Below are positions 49,335 through 58,673 of a stretch of DNA of 62,000 nucleotides, piece by piece. Each line of letters begins with the position of its first letter. Position 1 is the stretch's first letter. The translations under genes were made by a program, and so were the position numbers. This DNA is from Nymphaea colorata. Its lineage: Eukaryota; Streptophyta; Magnoliopsida; Nymphaeales; Nymphaeaceae. The notes under the pieces were generated by a model. It was not told the DNA's origin, ran no database searches, and worked only from the letters and a program-made list of their open reading frames with translations. Location: the NCBI RefSeq assembly GCF_008831285.2, contig NC_045143.1, positions 11,953,214-12,015,213 of the forward strand. The letters run 5' to 3'.

Positions 49335-49990
49335 CTCATCTTCTCATGTTCCCGGTGCACTTGAGTATAGCCTCTTGACTCTAAAATAGAGATTGAGAGC
49401 TATCTCTTTTGGCCATGGAGAAATGAGGAAGAGAGGAAAATAAGAGGAAACAAAAGAACAATAAGATTGTATTCATGAAAAGAAAGAACATGATTAAAAT
49501 GAAAGATCATCTCATCTTTTCATGTTCCCGGTGCACTTGAGCATAGCCTCTTGTCTCTAAAAAGAGATTGATGGCTATCTCCTTTGGTCATGGGAAGAGG
49601 AAGAAGAGAAAAAGAAAAAAAAAAAATAACAAGAACAAGACTATATTGAAGAAATGAAATAACAATAACAACAAAAATATATTCATTAAGGAAAAGAATA
49701 ACAACAACAAGACTATATTGAAGAAATGAAATAACAATAACAACAAAAATATATTCATTAAGGAAAAGAATAACAACAACAAGAATATATTGAAGAGAAA
49801 AAAAGAGCAAGAAGATATTAATATACAGAAAGAACAAGAACAACAAGAATACTTGAAAGAGCATGATTTAATCATAAAATAAAATATCATCTCATCTTCT
49901 CATGCTCCCGGTGCATTTGAGCATAGCCTCTTGTCTCTAAAAAGAGGTTGAGTGCTATCTCCTTTGGCCATGGGGAGATGAAGATGAGAA
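49335..49990. repeat. three-copy module inside the solo LTR
   Basis: A module of about 95 bp (CTCATCTTCTCATG, CCCGGTGCA, GAGCATAGCCTCTTG, CTATCTCCTTTGG) recurs near 49335, 49508 and 49890. Between copies two and three lies a two-copy 72-bp tandem repeat (from 49637 and 49709). These are internal LTR repeats, not genes. Confidence 0.85.
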
Positions 49991-50319
49991 GAGAAAATGA
50001 AAACCACAACAAGACTATGTTTAAGAAAAAGAAATAACATAATAATAAAAACATTAATGAAAGGAAAGAAGAGAGAAATGAGAGGGATGAAGATTACATA
50101 CCTCTAATGGGAAATGACTTAAGGAAGATGAACATCTTCACTTGAAGATCCTCTTTTGAATGAAGCTCCAAAAGTGCTTGCTCTAAGTTGGAGAAGAAAA
50201 TGGAAAGAGGAAGAGGGAGAGAGAGAGAGAGCTCAAGAGAAACTCTAAGTCTTCAAGTGAGAATACACTAGAGTTTCTCCCAACGACCAATCTTGCCCAA
50301 GAGGGAGGATATGGGGGGG

Positions 50320-50328
50320 TATTTATAG
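50320..50328 (-). promoter_or_regulatory. TATA box of the solo LTR
   Basis: On the minus strand this reads CTATAAATA, about 690 bp inside the LTR start. It gives a U3 of about 0.7 kb and a very long R-U5. A promoter here would transcribe leftward, the same sense as the viral E3 genes. Confidence 0.65.
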
Positions 50329-50365
50329 AGGATTTTGGAGCCAAAACCCAAAATTTGAATTTTTT

Positions 50366-50930
50366 GACCTAAAAAGACTAAAATCACCCTCCAAAAGAAG
50401 ATTTTTTTGGTCAAAAGAAAGGGCAAATGGGTCTGTCCACCAAAAAAGACTAAAATTACCCTCTAAAATGATGTTTTTTGGTCAAAAGAAGGGGCAAATT
50501 GGTCTTGTTTACCAAAAAGACTAAAATCACCATCTAAAAGGAGGTTTTTTGGTCAAAATGAGGGGCAAATCGGTCTTGTTTAAAAAAGCCTAAAATCACC
50601 CTCTAAAAGAAGATTTTTTTGGCCAAAAGAAAGGGCAAATGGGTCTTGTCCACCAAAAAAGACTAAAATTACCCTCTAAAAGGATGTTTTTTGGTCAAAA
50701 GGAGGGGCAAATTAGTCTTGTTTACCAAAAAGACTAAAATCACCCTCTAAAAGGAGGTTTTTGGTCAAAAGAAAGGGCAAATTAGTCTTAAATGATTTAT
50801 TTGGATCTAAACTTGGGTTTTGGATCTAAAAGTAGTATTTTGGATTTAATTTGGATCAGAAAGTTCTATTTTGGATTTAATTTGGATCTGAGAGTAGTAT
50901 TTTGGATTTAATTTGGATCTGAAAGTTGTG
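50366..50930. repeat. tandem repeats in the LTR U3
   Basis: About six units of about 71 bp (GACTAAAATCACCCTCTAAAA then GGTCAAAAG and GGGCAAAT) run to about 50790. Three to four units of about 36 bp (ATTTTGGATTTAATTTGGATC) follow. The second array also ends the LTR fragment at 54357-54528. Confidence 0.85.
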
Positions 50931-51012
50931 TTTTGGAAATCTTGTGCCTTAATTTGAATTTCGCACTTGGATAAAACATCATACTCCTTTAGAAAAATTT
51001 GGGGTGATTACA

Positions 51013-52018
51013 ATATGCCTCTTTTATTTTTACTCCTTCTTTTGGTGTAGTGTTCATATTTTCCTCTAACTGTTCTGATCTTTCCATTAGTTCTGTATAA
51101 GTTATGCTAGGTTCATAGCTTTCATCTTCGTTATCTGAGTTATCTGTTAAATTAATTCCATATATTTTTTCTACTTTATCTTCTTCTTCATTATCCTCTT
51201 TTGTTTGTATTATTGTATTTATTTTTTCTTCTAAATTTGTGTTTTGTCTTTTAATCTCTCTTAACTCTTCTTTTATTTCTCTCAGTACTTCTAGGATCTC
51301 TTGTAATTCATTTTTGTATTCTGTTGAAATGCTACCTTCTTCTGATTTTTCTTTCTGGTCATAACTTAATTGCTTATTTTTACTATTTTCTTTATTTAAT
51401 CTATTCATCCTTTCCAATGTGGTTTCGGCTTTCATTCTTCTTCATCTATAATTAGGCTTAGGTCATCTTTGTGTGTTTGTAGGAATTTTCGTTCTATATT
51501 AGTTCTTATAACTCTACATTTCTGTCCATATATTATTACTTTGTGGGAGCTGATTTCAAACTCTCGGTTATTCATATGAATGTTTCTATGATAGTTCTTC
51601 TATGATTAGATCTTGGTTATAAATAGCTTTCTGGTTTGTCATTTGTCTGCTAATAATTTGATCGGATATATAGTTTAATCCTTTTTCTAAGTCTACATTT
51701 TGGATTTCCAGTTTTCTATTTTCTATTTTCTGGATCAGATCCATCAAAATATTACATATCTTTTTTTGGTTTTCGAAAACTATGACTAAATTTTTTCGTA
51801 AATTATCAAGTACTTCAACTATGTTTACTGTCTTTTCTATCATAATGGATTTCAAGTGTTTTCCTTTAGGAATTTTATCTAATTATCTAGTGTCATAGTG
51901 GGTGCTATTCAAGTTTTGTCTACTGTTAAATCCACTAGTTATTATAAGAAAAATGTCAACTTTGAGATCTATCTGTTTAGACTCCTCATCATATGGTCAT
52001 ATGTTTTCCCCGATCATA
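51013..52018 (-). pseudogene. viral coiled-coil ORF, E3 copy
   Basis: Minus strand. Open pieces: 51586-51855 (N-I-V-E-V-L-D-N-L-R-K heptads) and 50989-51435, which is viral down to 51013 (strong coiled coil E-I-L-E-V-L-R-E-I-K-E-E-L-R-E-I-K, then an acidic stretch with D-N-S-D-N-E-D-E). The solo LTR cuts in after this acidic part; on its far side the frame runs into the coat protein, so the two were probably one ORF. The block begins at about 52015 with GATCGGGGAAAACATATG, which in E2 follows the leader (40071), so the leader and promoter are missing here. Confidence 0.75.
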
Positions 52019-52458
52019 TCTAGGGACAATGTATCCTAATTGGTTCTGGTTTACAATGCTCTGGCTCCAATTTACATAAGTTAATTTGTAACTTATGTAG
52101 TCATATCTTTAGCCAACAAATTTGAATATTCTAGGAAAAGATAATTAACAAGAGTTCATTAATTTTATCTAGTTGTTTAACAAGAGACTACAGGCAAAAC
52201 TTGTTGCTCAATCTTTTTTATAAGACAATTTATTAAATTGCCACTCTATTAAATTCTTTTTGCATTTATTTCATTTTAGTGAAACATAGTTGGATTGAAC
52301 TCTTGTTACCAGCAATGTGATCTTGATGTTTACTGTGATCTTGATGTGATCACAGTAAATCCATTCGTAATTCTTTTTGCATTTATAATTACTCCTTTTT
52401 CCTCACCAGCAATGAGATCTTGATGTGTTTTGGATTTCATGAGATTATCTTTTAATGC
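52019..52458. other. junction sequence right of the viral locus
   Basis: No gene. AATTCTTTTTGCATTTAT and AGCAATG(T/A)GATCTTGATGT each occur twice, so a short local duplication is present. A perfect 12-bp inverted repeat lies at 52329-52359 (TTTACTGTGATC, 7-base loop, complement). Confidence 0.6.
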
Positions 52459-53255
52459 AAGCTTGGATTGAACCTATAGAATGTGTGTTTGGCATTAAGT
52501 CGTGCAAACTTTTGAGATATATAGTGGGGAAAAGAGGGAGATTGATAATGCCATAATCGGCATGCCAGCTTGACCAATTTTAAAGAACTGTATAATTTAC
52601 AAAGTAGGATACAAACATCCATCATTTTATCTCGAAACTAGCCCTTAGATGTGAATCATTTAATCAATTACTCAAAAAGCATGTCAAGTTTGAATGGACC
52701 CGAAATATTAGCAATCATTCAGTTGCATCAAATAATACCTCTTGAATCCTCTAGCTTTAAAGCCACCAATCTATCAAGGGATTAGTATTGGTTGATAAGA
52801 TAACAGATTTTTTATTAGCATAAGAACGAAAAATTGATGATGAATTCCCATATGAACAAATACTAAATGTTGAGTCCACCCAACCATGGACTATTTTCTT
52901 TGACAAATCCAAACGCATAGGGGATTTGGCACTAGAACTCTCCTACTCACTCTTGAGAAGGAAATGATCCCTTTCTCACTTGGGCTGGAACTCTCCTACA
53001 CTCACATGGCTGAATATGAAGTGTTGATACATATGTTATAAAGGATACCCAGTTTTAAAGTCAGGAAAGTCCATGCATATGGGGATTCTTTACTCATAGT
53101 AAACCAGGTCAATGAAGAGTGGAAGGTGAAAGATCCAAAGTTGATGCCATATCAAGAAATCACTTGGGCATTGCTACAGCTATTCGAGGAATTCCAGTTA
53201 TTCCATGTTAAAAGTGAATTCATCAATTTGCGAACAACCTAGCTAGTTTCTTTTG
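52459..53255 (+). pseudogene. second copy of decayed Tat-type RT end and RNase H
   Basis: Same strand and high identity to 32638-33752. Two deletions against that copy: about 25 bp near 52545, and about 330 bp near 52767, where the joint reads AAAGCCACCAATC. It runs slightly beyond the common part to about 53255, still resembling the RNase H end (A-N-N-L-A-S-F). Non-functional. Confidence 0.8.
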
Positions 53256-54356
53256 TCTATGTATTTTTCTTATAGATGGGGAGAGGGCAGTTCCTTTGTC
53301 ACTGACAAAAGCATGTCAATCCATATGTTGTGTTGAGTTCAGCTAGTGCAATGTCTTTGAAGTCGCAAGGCTCCCTTGACCATCTTCTGAAGTGAATCTA
53401 CTGATCTCATATTGATGGAATTGATCAATTGGAATTGAACGCGGCTGACCAATTGTGCATTGTCAATGTGGGCAAACCAACTGCTGGGGGTAGAACTTTT
53501 CAGCTTTGGGGTTTATCATTGCCTTCAAAAGGAACAAAACATGTAGGACTTTTGAAGTGAACCAAAGTGACCACATCATTCCAATAATAAACAAACCAAG
53601 TTGAATTAGAAGATGCTCCTTGGTAGCAAAATATCAAGGACTACTAGCAATATGTGAATTTTGTCCTGACATGCCCAAGAAAGAATATACATTTTATGGA
53701 TCTGGTTGGCCTGATTCTAGGCAAAGGCTACACCAATCTCTCATTAATACTAAATTTTTCAAAGACAACACCTAGGTTGCACCTGCATCCAACCTAGGAT
53801 TGAACCCAATTTTTCAAAGCTGAACCTAATCTAGGTCCAATTTATGTCATGCAGCTTGAACTAGGCCTGGTCATCAGGCTGGGTACCGGGCCTAGTCAAC
53901 CACATCTTAGGCCCGGCCCGGCCTGGCCCATTTTTTAACTGCTAAACGGGTCGGGTCAGGCTATGTCGGGTCGGGTACGGATTGGGTCCCTTGACCTTCA
54001 TCCCTTGGCCTGGTTTTTCAGCAACATTACAAGGTTTCTCAACTCCCTCCATTTTGCAGTTAATTATGATTAAGCTGATTCACCACATGGTATGGTTCAA
54101 TCACAAATAGAGAACAAATCCAAAAGACAATCAATTCAAATTTTATAACTATTCAGATGTTAAATTCGAATATCACAATCACAAGGTCACAACATTTTTC
54201 TCTATACAAGAATATTTAGAACCAATATTCTTTATCATCACATACTTACAACCAATACTCTTAAATATGATCACACATTCTGAACATCTTTCACTTGGTT
54301 ACAAACAATACATAAACAAGGCCATAAAGAGGAATAGAGTCAAAGACCACCATTAA
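53256..54356. other. stretch with no recognised gene
   Basis: A GC-rich island at 53876-53990 contains GGCCCGGCCCGGCC and, about 40 bp on, GGGTCGGGTC-type motifs in inverted sense, as in some plant hAT elements. I could not find ends or a target duplication. Nothing else is recognisable. Confidence 0.45.
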
Positions 54357-54528
54357 TGGATTTAATTTGGATCAGAAAGTTCTATTTTGGATTTAATTTG
54401 GATCTGAGAGTAGTATTTTGGATTTAATTTGGATCTGAAAGTTGTGTTTTGGAAATCTTGTGCCTTAATTTGAATTTCGCACTTGGATAAAACATCATAC
54501 TCCTTTAGAAAAATTTGGGGTGATTACA
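54357..54528 (-). repeat. 3' LTR, 172-bp fragment
   Basis: Starts TGTAATCACCCC in its own orientation and appears identical to 50841-51012 of the solo LTR. Beyond 54357 the match ends abruptly, so about 3.2 kb of the LTR is missing or replaced. Confidence 0.88.
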
Positions 54529-54542
54529 GATGCCCCTCTTTG
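54529..54542 (-). promoter_or_regulatory. polypurine tract
   Basis: CAAAGAGGGGCATC directly before the LTR start TGTAATC. Confidence 0.8.
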
Positions 54543-54619
54543 TTAATAAGCCGGTGTTAGCCGTGCTTAGTGACAAAGATAAATGCCACAAATTTTTCAA
54601 ACAAGACATTTTCATAGAG

Positions 54620-54925
54620 ATGTTTCAGGCTTTACCCCTTACCTGAATGGGTTGTTTGAGCTTAAATGACAAGTTTAACCCCTTACCTGCATGGGTTTGC
54701 CAATTTCAAATTCAGGTTTAACCCCCCTGAATGGGTTGCCTTGACTTGCATCACAAGTTGAACCCTTTAACTTTGTGGGTTGCTTTGGCTTGTAGCACAG
54801 GTTTAACCCCTTTGCCTTCATGGGTTGCTTTGGCTAGCATTGCAGGTTTAACCCCTTGCCTGCATGGGTTACCCTCATATTGCAGGTTTAACCATTTACC
54901 TGCGTGGGTTGCTCTCAAGCCCTGA
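54620..54925 (-). repeat. 3' UTR tandem repeat, seven units of 40-45 bp
   Basis: Units share TTTAACCCCTT-CCTG-ATGGGTTGC. They lie between the integrase end and the PPT. The two older relatives have tandem repeats in the same place with different sequence. Confidence 0.88.
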
Positions 54926-55047
54926 GCGATAAAAATAAAAATGCCCCAGTGTAATTGTCATGTTTTACAACTGAGAAGAATCTAGATTGAATAGTCGATG
55001 TAGAATCACAAATATTTGACATTGATTGGAAAATGAATACAAGAGAA

Positions 55048-56385
55048 CTAGGCATAAAATTTCTTGAGGTGAAGGGCATTAACAGGATCGGCAAATTCCA
55101 CCCCATCAGCATCAATTAGTCGGTATGAATTGTGGGGCAAAACTTCCTTAATGACATATGGGCCTTCCCAATTTGGTGCTCACTTGCCTCGTGGTCGTCC
55201 TCTCAGGTACACTGCAGATCGTAGGACCGAGTCATTCACTTTGAACTGTCTCTCGATAACTGACTTGGCAAATTGTCTGGCTACCCTTTGGCGATAAGCT
55301 TCAGCATGTTCAGCCGCTTTTAGCCTCTTTTCATCTAGCAAATCGAGTTGCATTAGCCTTTTTTGTTGATATTGAGTAAGAGGGAGCTCTATGAGAGAAG
55401 CGAACTTCAAAGCAGGTTTCAACACATGTAATGGTAGAACCACTTCTGTTCCATAGACTAGCTCTGCTGGAGTGGCATTTGTTGGAGTTCTCATAGTGGT
55501 GCGATATGCCCTTAGAGCGTTGTGCATCTTTTCATGCCAATCTCTTCCAATTTCTACTGTCCGTTCCAAGATGCGGATCAGGATCTTGTTGGTAGCCTCT
55601 GCTTGTCCATTGCCTTGGGGGTAATAAGGAGCTGAAAAATGGTGCGTGATGTGGTATTTGCTGCACAATTGCCTCATCTTTTCATTCTTGAAATGAGTTC
55701 TGTTATCTGATACTATATCATGAGGGACTCCAAATCTGCAAAGAAGACTACATGACGTCCTTCCACTGTTCTGAGTGTGACGACTTCTACCCACTTGGTA
55801 AAATAATCTGTTGCAGCAAGAAAATACTTATGGCCGTTAGAAGCTGTAGGGGATATCGGTCCGACTACGTCAAAGGCCCACATTGAAAACGGCCAAGGAG
55901 ATGTCACAGAATGCAAGTGAGAGGCTGGGGCATGAATTACTGGAGCATGCAGTTGACATTCTTTGCATCTTTTGACAAATTGGTGACAATCTTTTTGCAT
56001 GGTAGGCCAATAATACCCTGCTCGAATTATTTGTTTGGTGAGGGTTTGGTAACCAACATGGCCTCCACAATCTCCTTGATGTGATTCTTCGATTACTTTC
56101 TTTGCCTCATCTTCATCAAGGCACCGAGAGTATTCAGTGCTAAATCCACGTCTGTATAATACCCCTGCTAGGATAAAGTACCTTGTTGACATACGTTGTA
56201 TTGCTTTTTGTTCATTTTTAGACATTTCAGTCGGGAATTCTCCGCTTTCAATGTACCTTTTGATGTCATGGTACCAAGGCGTATTCCTCCCTTGAATATG
56301 ATGAACATGCGCCATCGTTTCAAAAGCAGAGCGTTCTAATCTTCCAATCTCAAAAGAACGGATTGCTTCATTGGTTCTAAAAGTG
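55048..56385 (-). pseudogene. int: Tat/Ogre-like integrase
   Basis: HHCC zinc domain H-x7-H through C-K-E-C at about 56075-55950. The DDE core is A-F-D-V-V-G-P-I (about 55875), S-D-N-R-T-H-F (about 55715; relatives usually have G for the R) and N-G-Q-A-E-A (about 55620). About 55740-55790 a small deletion shifts the frame: the first piece ends at 55713 and the second starts in another frame. TGA 55180-55182 interrupts the C-terminal domain, which continues with L-I-D-A-D-G-V-E-F and N-A-L-H-L-K-K-F to TAG at 55048. Integrates element DNA in the nucleus; this copy is inactive. Confidence 0.9.
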
Positions 56386-58472
56386 ATGGTCGATCCTAAG
56401 CTCACGAGGCCATCCACAATAGGGTTACCTTCTCTCTTTACGTGAGCCAATCGTACTTCTTCGAATTGACAGATTAAGGATGTAGCAATTTCTTGATATG
56501 GCACCAACTTTTCATCTTTGACTTGCCATTCTCCATTCACTTGGTTTATAATAAGCTGAGAGTCGCAGAAGACATGCACTCTTTTCACTTGAAAACTCAA
56601 TAAAGAACGAAGTCCTTGTATGAGGGCTTCATATTCAGCCATGTTATGGGTACATGGAAAATCAAGTTTCAAAGAGTACGGGATCATTTCGCTTTCTGGA
56701 GTGATGACTAAGATGCCTATGCCTGCTCCCATCACATTTCTGGACCCGTCAAAGTACATCTTCCATGTCGGAACCGTTTCCAATCTTAGTACATGTTCAT
56801 CTGGAAACTCATCATTTGTTCTGATTTCTTCATACTGAGGGAAGTCTGCTAATTGATCCGCAATTGCTTGTCCTTTGATTGACTTTTGAGACACATATTC
56901 AAGATCATATTGCATCAACAGAACTTACCATTTTGCGATACGCCCATTAAGGAATGGTTGTTCCAAGATGTACTTGAGAGGATTTAGTTTGGAGAGTATC
57001 TTGACCTCACAAGCTAATAAATAATGTCTCAACTTTTGACACATCCAAACCAATGTCAGACAAGTTTTCTCTATTGGAGAGTACTTCTTTTCGTACTGAA
57101 CAAAAGTCTTGCTAATGTAATAGATTGCATATTCAATGCGACTTCCTTCCTCATATTGTGCCAAAAAGCCGCCACATGCTGACTCATTCACTGTGATGTA
57201 AAGCAGCAGTGGTCTATCCAATGTTGGTGGTTTTAGAATTGGTGGATTTAGAAGGTATTTCTTGATCCTTTCGAATGACTGTTGGCATTCAAAACCCCAT
57301 TCAAACTTGACACCTTTCCTCAGTAGCTGGTTGAATGGCTCGCATCTCATGGCCAGATTGGAAATGAATCGTCTGATGGATTGGATTCGTCCTTGCAAGC
57401 TTCGCAACTCCTTGATATTGGTAGGTGGTGGCATATTGATTATTGCCTTAGCTTTTGTAAGATCCATTTCAATTCCCTTCTTACTGACCATGAAACCCAA
57501 CAGTTTGCCTGATTCAACCCCAAACACACATTTTAGAGGATTCAGGCGAAGCTTGTACTGTAAAAGCCTCTCGAATACTTGGGCAAGAGTTTCAATGTGA
57601 TCTTCTCTTGTCTTGGATTTGATCAATATGTCATCGATATATGCATCTATGATTTTATGCATCTGGTCATGGAAGATGGCGGCCATGGCTCTTTGATAGG
57701 TTGCTCCAGCATTCTTCAACCCAAATGGCATTACCGTGTAACAAAAAGTACCCCATGGTGTAGTAAAAGCGGTCTTAGGTTGATCTTTGACTGCTAATTT
57801 GATTTGATTATATCCCGAATATCCATCCATGAAAGAAAACATTGCATGGCCTGCAGTACTGTCTACCAATAGATCAATGTTTTGAAGAGGATAATCATCC
57901 TTCGGTGTGGCTTTGTTCAAGTCTCGAAAGTCGATGCACAACCTAACTTTGCCATTTTTCTTGGGGACCACCACGATATTCGCCAACCATTCGGTGTAAT
58001 CGATGGCACGAATGAATTTTGCCTTTAGCAAGTCCTCTAGTCCTTCTTTTACAGGGCCTTCTAGTCGAGGGTCAAGCTTGCGCAATTTTTGCTTAATCGG
58101 CTTGCAATTAGGATTTAAGGGCAAACGATGTTCAACCAATTGGGGGTCTAAGCCTGGCATATCTTCATAAGTCCAAGCAAATGCTTCTTGGTTACTTATA
58201 AGAAAGTCCACCAATCTTTTCTTCTCATTCGCTGACAAACTGGTGCCAATTTGAAGAATTTTAGGATCTTCACTGGTTCCAATATTAATTTCTTCAATTG
58301 GATCATTCACCAAAGATGAGGGATGTTCTTGTTTCTGAATCTGAGTGAATTCTGGTAATTCTGACTCGGGTATTGCCATAGGTTCCATTTCACCGACTGC
58401 TTGTTCGATAAATGCTTTCTGGGGGGACTTTCGTGGAAAAAGAATAAACTGAGACATATTGAGTTCCGACAT
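56386..58472 (-). pseudogene. pol: Tat/Ogre-like RT, RNase H and archaeal-type RNase H
   Basis: I place the start at ATG 58472, directly after an intron-like acceptor CAG. RT: K-L-D-P-R, R-L-C-I-D-F-R-D-L-N, F-M-D-G-Y-S-G-Y, and catalytic Y-I-D-D near 57633. The first RNase H has T-V-N-E-S-A-C-G-G, with the first catalytic Asp apparently lost. After TAA 56925-56927 the same frame continues with a complete second RNase H: Y-F-D-G-S, A-E-Y-E-A-L, C-D-S-Q-L, and I-V-D-G-L in place of the last Asp region (56918-56385). That second domain is of the archaeal type acquired by Tat elements. Confidence 0.92.
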
Positions 58473-58673
58473 CCTGTAAAGAGGATAAAGGAAAGAGTTG
58501 GACGAAATTGACAACAAAAAAATTACTTGCATTTGCATATATAAAAAAAAAAAAGGTTCTTAGTTCATAGAATGGGTTCTCTCATGAGATGAGACAAAAA
58601 AATGTTCAAAATTACAAAATTCATGGGAGGATTTTGAAACAAAAGTGAATACTATCAGCCCCCAAGATCTTCT
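58473..58673 (-). other. intron-like spacer between protease and RT
   Basis: Non-coding. Its 3' end on the minus strand is a strong acceptor: a pyrimidine-rich tract TTTCCTTTATCCTC then TTTACAG, directly before GATGTCGG, where pol starts in the gag frame. A poly-T run lies inside. The donor is not obvious; GTATTC is the only near candidate. Ogre elements are known to splice between pro and RT. Confidence 0.55.

Larger units (their letters stand above)
47650..51012 (-). repeat. solo LTR of a Tat/Ogre-like element, 3,363 bp, inserted in the virus
   Basis: Begins TGTTTGCATCCC and ends GGGTGATTACA on the plus strand, that is TG...CA in its own orientation. It is flanked by the perfect 5-bp direct repeat ATATG at 47645-47649 and 51013-51017. 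Viral reading continues in the same frame across the two flanks if the LTR and one ATATG are disregarded. Its last 172 bp equal 54357-54528, the 3' LTR fragment of the element at the right end of the window. No internal domain remains, as expected after LTR-LTR recombination. Confidence 0.92.
33880..52018. mobile_element. endogenous pararetrovirus locus (Caulimoviridae-like), rearranged
   Basis: Three main viral blocks lie in alternating orientation: E1 minus 34036-36607, E2 plus 36608-41047 and E3 minus 41953-52018. A small plus-strand scrap at 33880-33972 repeats 37385-37455. Hallmarks are a tRNA-Met primer site without LTRs, a CCHC coat protein, a movement protein, protease, RT with Y-I-D-D and RNase H, and no integrase. 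Blocks overlap in content and differ by scattered substitutions and indels. All are broken by stops and shifts, so this is a fossil locus. Combined order: leader ORF, coiled-coil ORF, CP, MP, retropepsin-like, PR, RT, RH, terminal ORF, promoter. I recall a CP-before-MP order from cavemo- and solendoviruses; the genus is not proven. Confidence 0.88.

Noticed and set aside
49520-49890. Phe/Leu-rich membrane-like ORFs on the minus strand
   Set aside because: They translate the A-rich 72-bp tandem repeat of the LTR.
50366-50790. Regularly spaced repeats that might suggest a CRISPR array
   Set aside because: Contiguous tandem copies with no unique spacers, inside a plant retrotransposon LTR.
33880-52018. 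An intact, potentially infectious viral genome
   Set aside because: Every block has stops, shifts or missing genes; no block contains all domains.
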